From the NCBI GenBank assembly GCA_934667465.1, contig CAKUMG010000467.1:1-5517 (forward strand): DNA of 5,517 nucleotides. Direction: 5' to 3'. Every line of letters begins with the position of its first letter. Positions within the stretch are counted from its first letter, which is position 1. The translations under genes were made by a program, and so were the position numbers. The stretch is from an uncultured Actinoplanes sp. Its GTDB lineage: Bacteria; Actinomycetota; Actinomycetes; Mycobacteriales; Micromonosporaceae. The notes below the pieces were generated by a model. It was not told the DNA's origin, did not search any database, and worked only from the letters and a program-made list of their open reading frames with translations. This document shows positions 1-5,517 of the stretch, one piece after another.

Positions 1-453
1 GCCGAGCAGCGCGATGTGGTCGGGGCGGAGCTGCGGGTCGCGGGGGTCGGTCATCAACCGCCGTGCGTACGCGTCGAGCGCGTCCGGCGGCAGCTTGCGG
101 CCCGTCGCCTCCGGGGTCGCCTCGCGGCACGAGCCGAAGATGAGGCTGACCGGATGCGCGGCGTCGTCGGCGGGGCGCGTGACCATGAGGCTCGGCGGAT
201 AGGGCGAGTCCGGCAGCGGCCAGACCCGGTCGTCGTCGAGCCACACGGTGTATTCCGTGGCGGCACCCGGCGGCAGCCCCTCCACCACGACGATCGCGTA
301 GTGGTGCCCGTAGGCGGAGAAGGTCGTGGCCGTGCCCGCGCCCTCCCCGGCGACGACCCGGACGGTGGCGGGCGCGGTGGTCTCCACCCAGACGGTGGCC
401 CGGCTGCCCTCCACCCGCCGGAGGACCGGCCCGATCAGCAGGTGAGAGGTCAA
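1..453 (-). CDS. PhoD-like metallophosphatase family protein, N-terminal part (3' end beyond window)
   Basis: The minus strand is open for 151 codons from a TTG at 453-451 to the left edge. The translation begins MTSHLLIGPVLRRVEGSRAT, followed by WVETTAPATVRV, GHHYAIVVVEGLPPG (about 50-64) and FGSCRE (106-111). This order is an N-terminal beta-sandwich with the 'WVET' and 'GHHYA..VVEGL.PG' signatures, then the FGSCR strand that opens the phosphatase domain, as in actinobacterial alkaline-phosphatase-D/PhoD-like proteins. The window ends at ...RPDHIALLG, just before the expected GDQ.YAD metal-binding motif, so no catalytic residue is visible and activity cannot be judged. There is no signal peptide or Tat motif at the N-terminus, so a cytoplasmic location is inferred. 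The upstream in-frame stop (TGA at 537-535) leaves TTG at 453 as the first usable start, and the family normally begins at this residue. The substrate is unknown. The gene is divergent from ftsY. Confidence 0.8.
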   Translation of the reverse strand, partial: MTSHLLIGPVLRRVEGSRATVWVETTAPATVRVVAGEGAGTATTFSAYGHHYAIVVVEGLPPGAATEYTVWLDDDRVWPLPDSPYPPSLMVTRPADDAAHPVSLIFGSCREATPEATGRKLPPDALDAYARRLMTDPRDPQLRPDHIALLG

Positions 454-476
454 CGGATCACCGCGGCAGGAATCAT
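450..476 (-). CDS. Possible 8-codon leader ORF (MIPAAVIR) upstream of the phosphatase gene
   Basis: An ATG at 476-474 follows an ideal Shine-Dalgarno (GGAGGA, 7-nt spacer) but reads only MIPAAVIR before a TGA at 452-450. That TGA overlaps the TTG start of the phosphatase gene as TTGA. The phosphatase TTG itself has only a weak GGTGA a few bases upstream. The arrangement looks like a translationally coupled leader peptide. The alternative is a one-base error or recent frameshift that has separated the natural ATG from the phosphatase reading frame. Confidence 0.35.
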   Translation of the reverse strand: MIPAAVIR

Positions 477-483
477 GGATCCA

Positions 484-489
484 TCCTCC
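484..489 (-). promoter_or_regulatory. Strong ribosome binding site (GGAGGA) pointing at the ATG at 476
   Basis: GGAGGA on the minus strand lies 7 nt from the ATG of the 8-codon ORF and 30 nt from the TTG at 453. It therefore cannot serve the phosphatase TTG directly except through translational coupling. Confidence 0.55.
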
Positions 490-540
490 GCAGCGCCGCC
501 CCGATCCGCCAGGCCGGATTCCGCCACTACGGCGTCACGA

Positions 541-576
541 CGCGTGGTGGCCCGGCGGGGGAGGTGGCACCACGCG
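541..576. repeat. 9-bp perfect inverted repeat (CGCGTGGTG-n18-CACCACGCG)
   Basis: The arms at 541-549 and 568-576 are exact reverse complements, separated by 18 nt. The right arm also overlaps a tighter GTGG-CA-CCAC dyad (564-573). There is no T-tract and both flanking genes diverge from here, so it is not a terminator. An operator or a leader-RNA fold upstream of ftsY is possible, and the function is unknown. Confidence 0.45.
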
Positions 577-604
577 CCGCGGCCGCATCTGTCAGGATTT
601 CGGC

Positions 605-1780
605 ATGGAATACGTCGTCGCGTCACTGGTCCTGCTGGCGGTGCTGATCGTCGGGGCTGTCGGCCTCGTCGTCCCGCGCCTGCGCCGGCGCGAGCTGCCG
701 CCCTCCGAGCAGGGGCGCCAGGGGACGACGACGCTCGAACGGCCGCCCGCGCTGCCCGAGACCGACCAGCTGCCGCCGCTCGTCGCGCCGACCGAGCCGC
801 CGGTGGTCGAGGAGCCGGTCGCGCCCGCGAAACCGGAGCTCGAGAAGCCCGAGCCCACCGCGGGCCGCCTGGTGCGGCTGCGCGCCCGGCTCAGCCGCTC
901 GCAGAACGCGCTCGGCCGGGGCCTGCTCGCCGTGCTCTCCCGCGACCACCTCGACGAGGACGCGTGGGAGGAGATCGAGGACAGCCTGATCACCGCGGAC
1001 GTCGGCGTCGAGGCCACCCAGGTGATCGTGGAGCGGCTCCGGGAGCGGGTCCGCGTGCTGGGCTCCCGGACCGTGGCCGAGGTGCGCACCCAGCTCGCCG
1101 AGGAGCTCACCGCGGCGCTCGAGCCGGGGATGGACCGCAGCTTGAAGACCGCGCCGCACGAGGGCCGGCCCGCCGTGGTGCTGGTCGTCGGGGTCAACGG
1201 CGCCGGCAAGACCACGACCTGCGGCAAGGTCGCCCGGGTGCTCGTGGCCGACGGCCGCAGCGTGGTGCTGGGCGCGGCCGACACGTTCCGGGCCGCCGCC
1301 GCGGAGCAGCTCGCCACGTGGGGCGAGCGGGTCGGTGCCGAGACCGTCCGGGGCCCCGAGGGCGGCGACCCCGCCAGCGTGGCCTTCGACGCGGTCAAGC
1401 GGGGCATCGAGACGGGCGTCGACACCGTGCTCGTCGACACCGCCGGCCGCCTGCAGAACAAGGTCGGCCTGATGGACGAGCTGCGCAAGGTCAAGCGGGT
1501 CGTGGAGAAGCACGGCCCGGTCGACGAGACGCTGCTCATCCTCGACGCCACCACCGGCCAGAACGGCCTGGAGCAGGCCCGCGTGTTCACCGAGTCGGTG
1601 GATGTCACGGGTGTCGTGCTGACCAAGCTCGACGGCACGGCCAAGGGCGGCATCGTCATCGCCGTCCAGCGCAAGCTGGGCATCCCGGTCAAGCTGATCG
1701 GCCTGGGCGAGGGCCCGGACGACCTGGCACCGTTCGAGCCCACGGCCTTCGTCGAGGCCCTGATCGGCAGCGACGCGTAG
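605..1780 (+). CDS. ftsY: Signal recognition particle receptor FtsY
   Basis: This 391-residue protein is the SRP receptor GTPase. It docks SRP-ribosome complexes at the cytoplasmic membrane and, with Ffh, hands nascent membrane proteins to SecYEG. Residues 4-23 form a hydrophobic N-terminal membrane anchor, as in other actinobacterial FtsY proteins. Residues 29-86 are a Pro/Glu-rich acidic linker. The N domain is about 87-180, with a Leu/Arg-rich helical start and DEDAWEEIEDSLITADVG. The G domain follows, with the P-loop GVNGAGKTT (196-204), DTFRAAA (226-232), DTAGR (278-282), TKLDGTAKGG (340-349) and the closing GLGEGPDDL (366-374). All GTPase motifs are intact. The ATG at 605 is supported by AGGA at 594-597 and by the position of the anchor. 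There is no terminator before the next gene. In many actinobacteria smc precedes ftsY; here a divergent phosphatase gene occupies that side. Confidence 0.97.
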   Translation: MEYVVASLVLLAVLIVGAVGLVVPRLRRRELPPSEQGRQGTTTLERPPALPETDQLPPLVAPTEPPVVEEPVAPAKPELEKPEPTAGRLVRLRARLSRSQNALGRGLLAVLSRDHLDEDAWEEIEDSLITADVGVEATQVIVERLRERVRVLGSRTVAEVRTQLAEELTAALEPGMDRSLKTAPHEGRPAVVLVVGVNGAGKTTTCGKVARVLVADGRSVVLGAADTFRAAAAEQLATWGERVGAETVRGPEGGDPASVAFDAVKRGIETGVDTVLVDTAGRLQNKVGLMDELRKVKRVVEKHGPVDETLLILDATTGQNGLEQARVFTESVDVTGVVLTKLDGTAKGGIVIAVQRKLGIPVKLIGLGEGPDDLAPFEPTAFVEALIGSDA

Positions 1781-1814
1781 GCTCGGGGACGGTACAGAAG
1801 TGATCGGCAGTGAC
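1761..1814 (+). repeat. Imperfect 14-bp direct repeat at the ftsY 3' end
   Basis: TGATCGGCAG at 1761-1770 recurs at 1801-1810, exactly 40 bp on. With the next four bases (CGAC versus TGAC) the copies match at 13 of 14 positions. The first copy encodes the last ftsY residues and the second lies in the intergenic gap. It may be a small tandem duplication scar or chance. Confidence 0.35.
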
Positions 1815-1831
1815 AATCGGGGAGGTCGTGC

Positions 1832-2629
1832 GTGACGCAGGAGCCCGTCCGCGAGATCCCTCTGCACGGCGGGAACGTCAGCACGGTCTCGAAGGTCGGC
1901 GACACCGTGCGCCGCAACGTCGGGCCGTGGACCCCGGCCGTGCACGCGCTGCTCAACCATCTGCAGCGGGTCGGTTTCACGGGGTCGCCGCACGTGCTGG
2001 GCATGGACGAGCGCAACCGTGAGGTCCTGTCGTACCTCGACGGGGAGTGCGGCGAATACCCGCTCGCCCCGCACTGGACCACCGACGAGGCGCTGGTGAC
2101 AGTCGCCACGATGCTGCGCATGTTCCACGACGCGCAGTACGGCTTCCAGCCGCCGCCGAACGCGATCTGGCGCAGCCTCGGCCCGCCGCCACCCGACACC
2201 GAGGTGATCTGCCACCACGACGCCGCCCCGCACAACGTGGTCTGGCGGCCCGACGGCACCCTCGCGCTGATCGACTTCGACCTGGCGTCGCCGGGCTCGC
2301 GGATCTACGACGTCGCCTACGCGGCGTGGACGTGGGTGCCGCTGTTCAGCGATCGGGACTCCTACACGCTGGGGTGGAAGCGGCCCAACCGGCCTCGGCG
2401 GCTGCGGCTGTTCGCGGACGCCTACGGGCTGATCCCGCGCGACCGGCACCGGCTGGTCCGCACCATAAGGAAGCGGATCGTGGACCACGTCGAGGGCATC
2501 CGGCGGATGGCGGCGGCGGGTGACCCGGCGTTCGTCCGCATCGTGCACAAGGGGCACCTGCGCCGGCCGATGCGCGACCTCCGCCTTCTCGACTACGAGC
2601 GCCACACGCTCGAATACGCGCTCCGCTGA
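1832..2629 (+). CDS. APH-superfamily phosphotransferase (aminoglycoside phosphotransferase-like), substrate unknown
   Basis: This 265-residue protein has the choline/aminoglycoside kinase fold. The catalytic loop is HHDAAPHN (128-135): H128, D130 and N135 fit the HxDxxxxN Brenner-type motif. The metal-binding DFD at 148-150 (ALIDFDLA) follows, and D160 in the next helix matches the conserved 'YD.A' segment. The N-lobe is short and starts at HGGNVSTVSKVGDTVRRNVG (12-31). I see no canonical VAIK-type lysine (TVRR in its place) and no obvious alpha-C glutamate. The start is GTG at 1832, preceded by GGGGAGG (1819-1825) at 6-nt spacing. It lies 51 bp after ftsY with no hairpin between, so cotranscription is likely, and a terminator follows at 2641. 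Similar proteins are common in actinobacteria under generic 'phosphotransferase' names. Drug resistance should not be assumed; a housekeeping small-molecule kinase is as likely. Confidence 0.8.
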   Translation: MTQEPVREIPLHGGNVSTVSKVGDTVRRNVGPWTPAVHALLNHLQRVGFTGSPHVLGMDERNREVLSYLDGECGEYPLAPHWTTDEALVTVATMLRMFHDAQYGFQPPPNAIWRSLGPPPPDTEVICHHDAAPHNVVWRPDGTLALIDFDLASPGSRIYDVAYAAWTWVPLFSDRDSYTLGWKRPNRPRRLRLFADAYGLIPRDRHRLVRTIRKRIVDHVEGIRRMAAAGDPAFVRIVHKGHLRRPMRDLRLLDYERHTLEYALR

Positions 2630-2640
2630 CACTTTCTCCG

Positions 2641-2677
2641 GGCCGGTCCTTCATCCGAGGGGCCGGCCTGCTGGTTT
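2641..2677 (+). terminator. Intrinsic terminator of the ftsY-phosphotransferase unit
   Basis: The arms 2641-2652 (GGCCGGTCCTTC) and 2657-2668 (GAGGGGCCGGCC) pair over 12 bp with two G-U wobbles and an ATCC loop. A TTTT run follows at 2674-2677, 5 nt after the stem. It begins 12 nt after the phosphotransferase stop codon. Confidence 0.75.
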
Positions 2678-2703
2678 TCGGGGGTCTTGGATCACGCACG
2701 TCG

Positions 2704-2757
2704 CCCCGCAGGGTTTCGCGTTCCGGACGCGTCAGCGGCCGGCGAAACCCTGTGGGG
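2704..2757. repeat. 16-bp inverted repeat / strong hairpin without T-tract
   Basis: CCCCGCAGGGTTTCGC (2704-2719) pairs with GCGAAACCCTGTGGGG (2742-2757) over 16 positions. One of these is a G-U wobble (2708:2753), and the loop is 22 nt with an internal GACGCGTC palindrome (2726-2733). Neither strand has a T-run after the stem, so it is not a standard intrinsic terminator. It could insulate amtB from read-through, act as a structured leader RNA, or bind a protein as DNA. Confidence 0.6.
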
Positions 2758-2846
2758 TCCTCGGCGGGAGCAGCGATCCGTACCCACCACCCCGCTACGA
2801 CATCTTGGTATTCGTCCCGTTTCTTGCAAGGACCTGTGAGAGTTTC

Positions 2847-2883
2847 TTCACACGTCGGAAACAACCGGTCACACCCCGGTAAT
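2847..2883 (+). promoter_or_regulatory. Putative GlnR-type binding box upstream of amtB
   Basis: The pattern is TTCAC-n6-GAAAC-n5-GTCAC-n6-GTAAT, with half-sites at 2847-2851, 2858-2862, 2868-2872 and 2879-2883. Actinomycete GlnR boxes are built from GTnAC and GAAAC half-sites alternating at about one helical turn, and the amtB-glnK-glnD operon is an established GlnR target in Streptomyces. The first pair and the GTCAC fit well; the last half-site (GTAAT) is weak. The box lies about 115-150 bp upstream of the amtB start, which suits an activator. This is inferred from motif and context only. Confidence 0.5.
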
Positions 2884-2904
2884 CGCCCGTAGACCACGTG
2901 TGAA
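2847..2904. repeat. 9-bp perfect inverted repeat (TTCACACGT / ACGTGTGAA) enclosing the GlnR-like box
   Basis: TTCACACGT at 2847-2855 is the exact reverse complement of ACGTGTGAA at 2896-2904, with 40 nt between. Inside lies a nested 5-bp dyad, ACCGG (2864-2868) with CCGGT (2876-2880). The outer arms coincide with GlnR-like half-sites: TTCAC on the left, TGTGAAAC on the right. Confidence 0.55.
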
Positions 2905-2998
2905 ACAGCAGACCGCGAGGCTTCCCGCACACAACCGGTCGACTGGCGCACCGCTGCCCCGTGGACCGTGAGGAAGACATATTCCGAGAGGAGGCAGC

Positions 2999-4363
2999 GT
3001 GGAGATCAACGCCAGCAACACCGTCTGGTTGCTCGTGTCGTCTGCGCTCGTTTTGCTCATGACCCCGGGTCTGGCGCTGTTCTACGGCGGCCTCAACCGG
3101 TCCAAGGGCGTTCTGAACATGATGATGATGAGCTTCGTCAGCATCGGACTCATCTCCGTGCTGTGGGGGCTCTACGGCTTCTCGCTCGCCTTCGGCGCGA
3201 ACGAGAACGAGGGACTGAACAACGTCATCGGCTCCTTCACCCAGTACGCGGGCACCGGCACCAGCTGGCTCCCCGACTTCTGGGGCGAGACCGGCATCCC
3301 GGTCTACGTGTTCATGGTCTTCCAGATGATGTTCGCCGTCATCACCGTGGCCCTGATCTCCGGCGCCGTCTCCGACCGCCTCAAGTTCGGCGGCTGGGTC
3401 ATCTTCGCCTTCGCCTGGTTCACCCTGGTCTACGTGCCGGTCGCGCACTGGGTCTGGGGCGGCGGCTTCATCGGCGCCTCGATCAAGGCGCTCGACTTCG
3501 CCGGTGGCACCGCGGTGCACATCAACGCCGGTGCCGCGGCGCTCGGCCTGGTCCTGGTGCTCGGCAAGCGCATCGGCTGGCCGCGGGAGAACATGCGCCC
3601 GCACAACGTGCCGTTCGTCGCGCTCGGCGCCGGCCTGCTCTGGTTCGGCTGGTTCGGCTTCAACGCCGGCTCGGAGCTGACCGTCGACAGCACCGCCGCG
3701 GTCGCGTTCGTCAACACCCAGCTCGCCACCGCCGCCGCCGTGCTCGGCTGGATCGTCGTCGAGTGGCTCCGTGACGGCAAGCCGACCCTGGTCGGTGCCT
3801 CCTCCGGCGCGGTCGCCGGCCTGGTCGCCATCACCCCCGCCTGCGGCTTCATCGCCCCGATGCCGGCCGCGCTGCTGGGCATCATCGCCGGTGCGGTCTG
3901 CGCCCTGGCGGTCGGCCTGAAGTACAAGCTCGGCTACGACGACTCGCTCGACGTGGTCGGCGTCCACTTCATCGGTGGCTGGATCGGCTCGCTGTTCATC
4001 GGCTTCTTCGCCACCACCCAGGTCAACTCCGCCATCACCGAGGTCCTCGGTGCCAGCGAGGGCCTGTTCTACGGCGGCGGTGCCGGCCAGCTCGGCCGGC
4101 AGTTCCTCGGTAGCCTCGTGGTCACGGTCTACTCCCTGGTCATCGCCGTGGTGCTCGCGTTCATCCTCAAGGCGGTCAAGCTGCTGCGGGTGTCCGAGGA
4201 GGCCGAGATCGGCGGCATCGACATCGCCGACCACGGCGAGACCGCGTACGACATGACGCCCGCCGGCGGCAACGGTGGTGCCTTCGCGATGGCCGGCCTG
4301 GGCAACGCCAAGGCTGTCGACGCGGACGGCAAGGCCGATGTCAGCCAGAAGGTTGCCGGTTAA
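2999..4363 (+). CDS. amtB: Ammonium channel/transporter AmtB
   Basis: This 454-residue Amt/Mep/Rh-family integral membrane protein conducts ammonium across the cytoplasmic membrane. The expected 11 transmembrane helices can be followed from about residue 8 to 395, with no separate signal peptide. By comparison with E. coli AmtB, the external site has W153 (in AHWVWGGG), F112 (in FQMMFA) and S225 (in FNAGS). F221 is the second gate phenylalanine, D166 is in ALDFAGGT, and the pore twin histidines are H174 (VHINA) and H323 (GVHFIGG); all are present. The cytoplasmic C-terminal region has the conserved GGIDIADHGETAYD (405-418), which senses PII, then a 36-residue Gly/Ala-rich tail of no clear function. 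The GTG start at 2999 has AGGAGG at 2989-2994, and the MEINASNTVW start suits the family. glnK follows after 24 nt, so the genes are one operon. Control by GlnR is likely from the upstream motifs. Confidence 0.97.
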   Translation: MEINASNTVWLLVSSALVLLMTPGLALFYGGLNRSKGVLNMMMMSFVSIGLISVLWGLYGFSLAFGANENEGLNNVIGSFTQYAGTGTSWLPDFWGETGIPVYVFMVFQMMFAVITVALISGAVSDRLKFGGWVIFAFAWFTLVYVPVAHWVWGGGFIGASIKALDFAGGTAVHINAGAAALGLVLVLGKRIGWPRENMRPHNVPFVALGAGLLWFGWFGFNAGSELTVDSTAAVAFVNTQLATAAAVLGWIVVEWLRDGKPTLVGASSGAVAGLVAITPACGFIAPMPAALLGIIAGAVCALAVGLKYKLGYDDSLDVVGVHFIGGWIGSLFIGFFATTQVNSAITEVLGASEGLFYGGGAGQLGRQFLGSLVVTVYSLVIAVVLAFILKAVKLLRVSEEAEIGGIDIADHGETAYDMTPAGGNGGAFAMAGLGNAKAVDADGKADVSQKVAG

Positions 4364-4726
<363 letters not shown>

Positions 4727-4728
4727 GC

Positions 4729-5517
4729 ATGGAACACACAGTGAGCGGGCCCTCGGTGACCGGGGGCCCGCTTTCTCAGGTGGGCGCTGAGGCCCGGGGC
4801 GCCCGCGCCGACGAGCTGGAGAAGTGGCTGCGGGAGATCTTCCCGGGGCACGTGCCCGGCGTGAGCCTGGTGGCGGTCGGCGGGCTGGGGCGGCGCGACT
4901 GTGCGCCGTACAGCGACCTGGACCTGGTGCTGCTGCACAACGGCACGGCCGGGATCGACCGGATCGCCTCCGGGCTGTGGTACCCGATCTGGGACGCGCG
5001 GCTGGGGCTCGACCACTCCGTGCGGACGTTGCCGGAGGCGCTGTCGGTCGCCGTGGACGACGTCAAGGTCGCGCTCGGGCTGCTCGACGCGCGGCACATC
5101 GCGGGCGACCCCACGCTGTCCGCCGAGCTGATCGCCGCGACCGGGGACCAGTGGCGGCGCACGGCGGTCCGGATGCTGCCGCAGCTGCGCGAGATCACCG
5201 CGACCCGCTGGGCCACCCACGGCGAGCTGGCGTTCCTGCTGGAGGGCGACCTCAAGGAGGCCGCGGGCGGGCTGCGCGACCTCACCATCCTGCGCGGGCT
5301 GGGCCGGGCCGGGATCGCCGACACCATGCGCCCCGCCGTCCGCGCCGCCACGCTGCGGCTGCTGGACACGCGCGACGCGCTGCACCTCGCCGTCGGCCGC
5401 CGGATCGACCGGCTCGTGGCCCAGGAGCGCGCGGCCACGGCCGAGATCCTCGGGCTCGACGACGGCGACGCGCTGCTGCGCCGGGTCGCCGGGGACGCCC
5501 GGACCATCGCGCACGCC
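4729..5517 (+). CDS. glnD: [Protein-PII] nucleotidyltransferase GlnD, N-terminal part (3' end beyond window)
   Basis: GlnD adds and removes a nucleotide on PII Tyr51 in response to nitrogen status; in studied actinobacteria it transfers AMP. The 263 codons seen cover the nucleotidyltransferase domain. The GG-to-DxD motif is VGGLGRRDCAPYSDLDLVLL (50-69), with G51, G52, D63 and D65. Then come WYPIWDARLGLDHSVRT (84-100) and LEGDLKEAAGGLRDL (171-185), all GlnD-typical. The HD hydrolase and ACT domains lie beyond the edge. In the motif, RRD stands where enterics have RGE. The ATG at 4729 is 2 nt after the glnK stop without a Shine-Dalgarno, which suits coupled translation. In-frame alternatives are GTG at 4741, 4756 and 4780. 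The first 20 or so residues look unconserved, so a start at 4780, after the hairpin, cannot be excluded. Confidence 0.93.
   Translation, partial: MEHTVSGPSVTGGPLSQVGAEARGARADELEKWLREIFPGHVPGVSLVAVGGLGRRDCAPYSDLDLVLLHNGTAGIDRIASGLWYPIWDARLGLDHSVRTLPEALSVAVDDVKVALGLLDARHIAGDPTLSAELIAATGDQWRRTAVRMLPQLREITATRWATHGELAFLLEGDLKEAAGGLRDLTILRGLGRAGIADTMRPAVRAATLRLLDTRDALHLAVGRRIDRLVAQERAATAEILGLDDGDALLRRVAGDARTIAHA
4744..4776 (+). terminator. Terminator-like hairpin at the glnK/glnD junction, inside the predicted glnD 5' end
   Basis: AGCGGGCCCTCGG (4744-4756) pairs with CCGGGGGCCCGCT (4760-4772) over 13 bp with a single T-G wobble and a TGA loop. TTTCT (4772-4776) overlaps and follows the end of the stem. 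It begins 18 nt after the glnK stop, which is where a terminator for glnK would lie, yet it also falls in codons 6-16 of the glnD frame. It could be a partial terminator/attenuator lowering glnD expression relative to amtB-glnK, or could protect the 3' end of the amtB-glnK mRNA. Confidence 0.6.

Larger units (their letters stand above)
454..604. other. Divergent intergenic region between phosphatase gene and ftsY
   Basis: This 151-bp gap must carry the promoters of both divergent genes. It contains the minus-strand SD/leader ORF (450-489), a short inverted repeat ATCCG-n6-CGGAT (504-519), a 9-bp perfect inverted repeat (541-576), and an AGGA ribosome site for ftsY at 594-597 with 7-nt spacing. 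I found no convincing -35/-10 pair on either strand. Confidence 0.6.
2630..2998. other. 369-bp intergenic control region upstream of amtB
   Basis: No gene is credible here. Reading rightwards it holds the terminator (2641-2677), a long hairpin without a T-tract (2704-2757), a featureless stretch (about 2760-2815), a cluster of GAAAC/GTTTC and TGTGA/TCACA motifs (2819-2906) with a GlnR-like box, and a 10-bp direct repeat ACAACCGGTC at 2861-2870 and 2931-2940. The amtB ribosome site AGGAGG is at 2989-2994. The part from about 2795 to 2910 is visibly more A/T-rich than the flanking genes. I could not fix a -10/-35 pair with confidence. Confidence 0.7.

Noticed and set aside
16..1803. 595-codon plus-strand frame overlapping the phosphatase and ftsY
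   Set aside because: It is an Arg/Ala/Gly-rich frame-shifted shadow of ftsY, and its first part runs antisense to the phosphatase gene. No domain is visible.
1832..2629. Antibiotic-resistance gene call for the APH-like protein
   Set aside because: Only the superfamily catalytic motifs are present. The sequence does not resemble the known resistance subfamilies closely enough to name one, and the gene sits in a housekeeping context.
623..2632. Very long open frame (669 codons) on the minus strand opposite ftsY and the phosphotransferase gene
   Set aside because: It mirrors two well-supported genes. The product is low-complexity Arg/Ala/Gly/Val sequence with no recognisable domain, as expected from high-GC antisense frames.
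2835..2852. CRP-type site TGTGA-n8-TCACA
   Set aside because: Known CRP-family sites have a 6-nt spacer between these arms. The 8-nt spacer makes a standard site unlikely, so it is kept only as part of the motif cluster.
2978..2983. CATATT as a -10 box for amtB
   Set aside because: It ends only 5 nt before the AGGAGG ribosome site, which leaves too little room for a normal leader, and there is no matching -35.

Overview
This window comes from a high-GC actinobacterial chromosome. Third codon positions are almost always G or C, GTG and TTG starts are used, and the gene contents match the conserved actinobacterial SRP-receptor/nitrogen-regulation neighbourhood (ftsY, then amtB-glnK-glnD). The style of the proteins fits the Micromonosporaceae (Actinoplanes/Micromonospora group), but that placement is an inference.

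Layout. At the left edge, on the minus strand, lies the first 151 codons of a cytoplasmic PhoD-like metallophosphatase. It starts at a TTG at 453 and leaves the window just before its expected first metal-binding motif. A 151-bp divergent intergenic region separates it from ftsY (605-1780, +), the membrane-anchored SRP receptor GTPase. An APH-fold small-molecule kinase-like gene (1832-2629) follows 51 bp later with no terminator between, so it is probably cotranscribed with ftsY. A good intrinsic terminator at 2641-2677 ends that unit.

The 369-bp region 2630-2998 is the richest non-coding part. It holds the terminator, a second long hairpin without a T-tract (2704-2757), and a dense cluster of GAAAC/GTTTC and TGTGA/TCACA pentamers (2819-2906). 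That cluster includes a plausible GlnR-type box (2847-2883) upstream of amtB.

The nitrogen operon follows: amtB (2999-4363, ammonium channel), glnK (4388-4726, PII signal protein, 112 residues with Tyr51) and the 5' part of glnD (4729-5517, PII nucleotidyltransferase, cut by the window edge). The three proteins form one circuit. GlnD modifies GlnK at Tyr51 according to nitrogen status, and unmodified GlnK binds and closes AmtB.

The most notable structural point is a near-perfect 13-bp, 3-nt-loop hairpin with a T-tract at 4744-4776. It sits immediately after glnK but inside the predicted start of the glnD reading frame, which suggests attenuation between glnK and glnD, or a later glnD start. 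A second oddity is a strong Shine-Dalgarno/ATG that drives only an 8-codon ORF whose stop overlaps the TTG start of the phosphatase gene. I see no mobile element, CRISPR array, tRNA or rRNA, and no clearly new multi-gene system.
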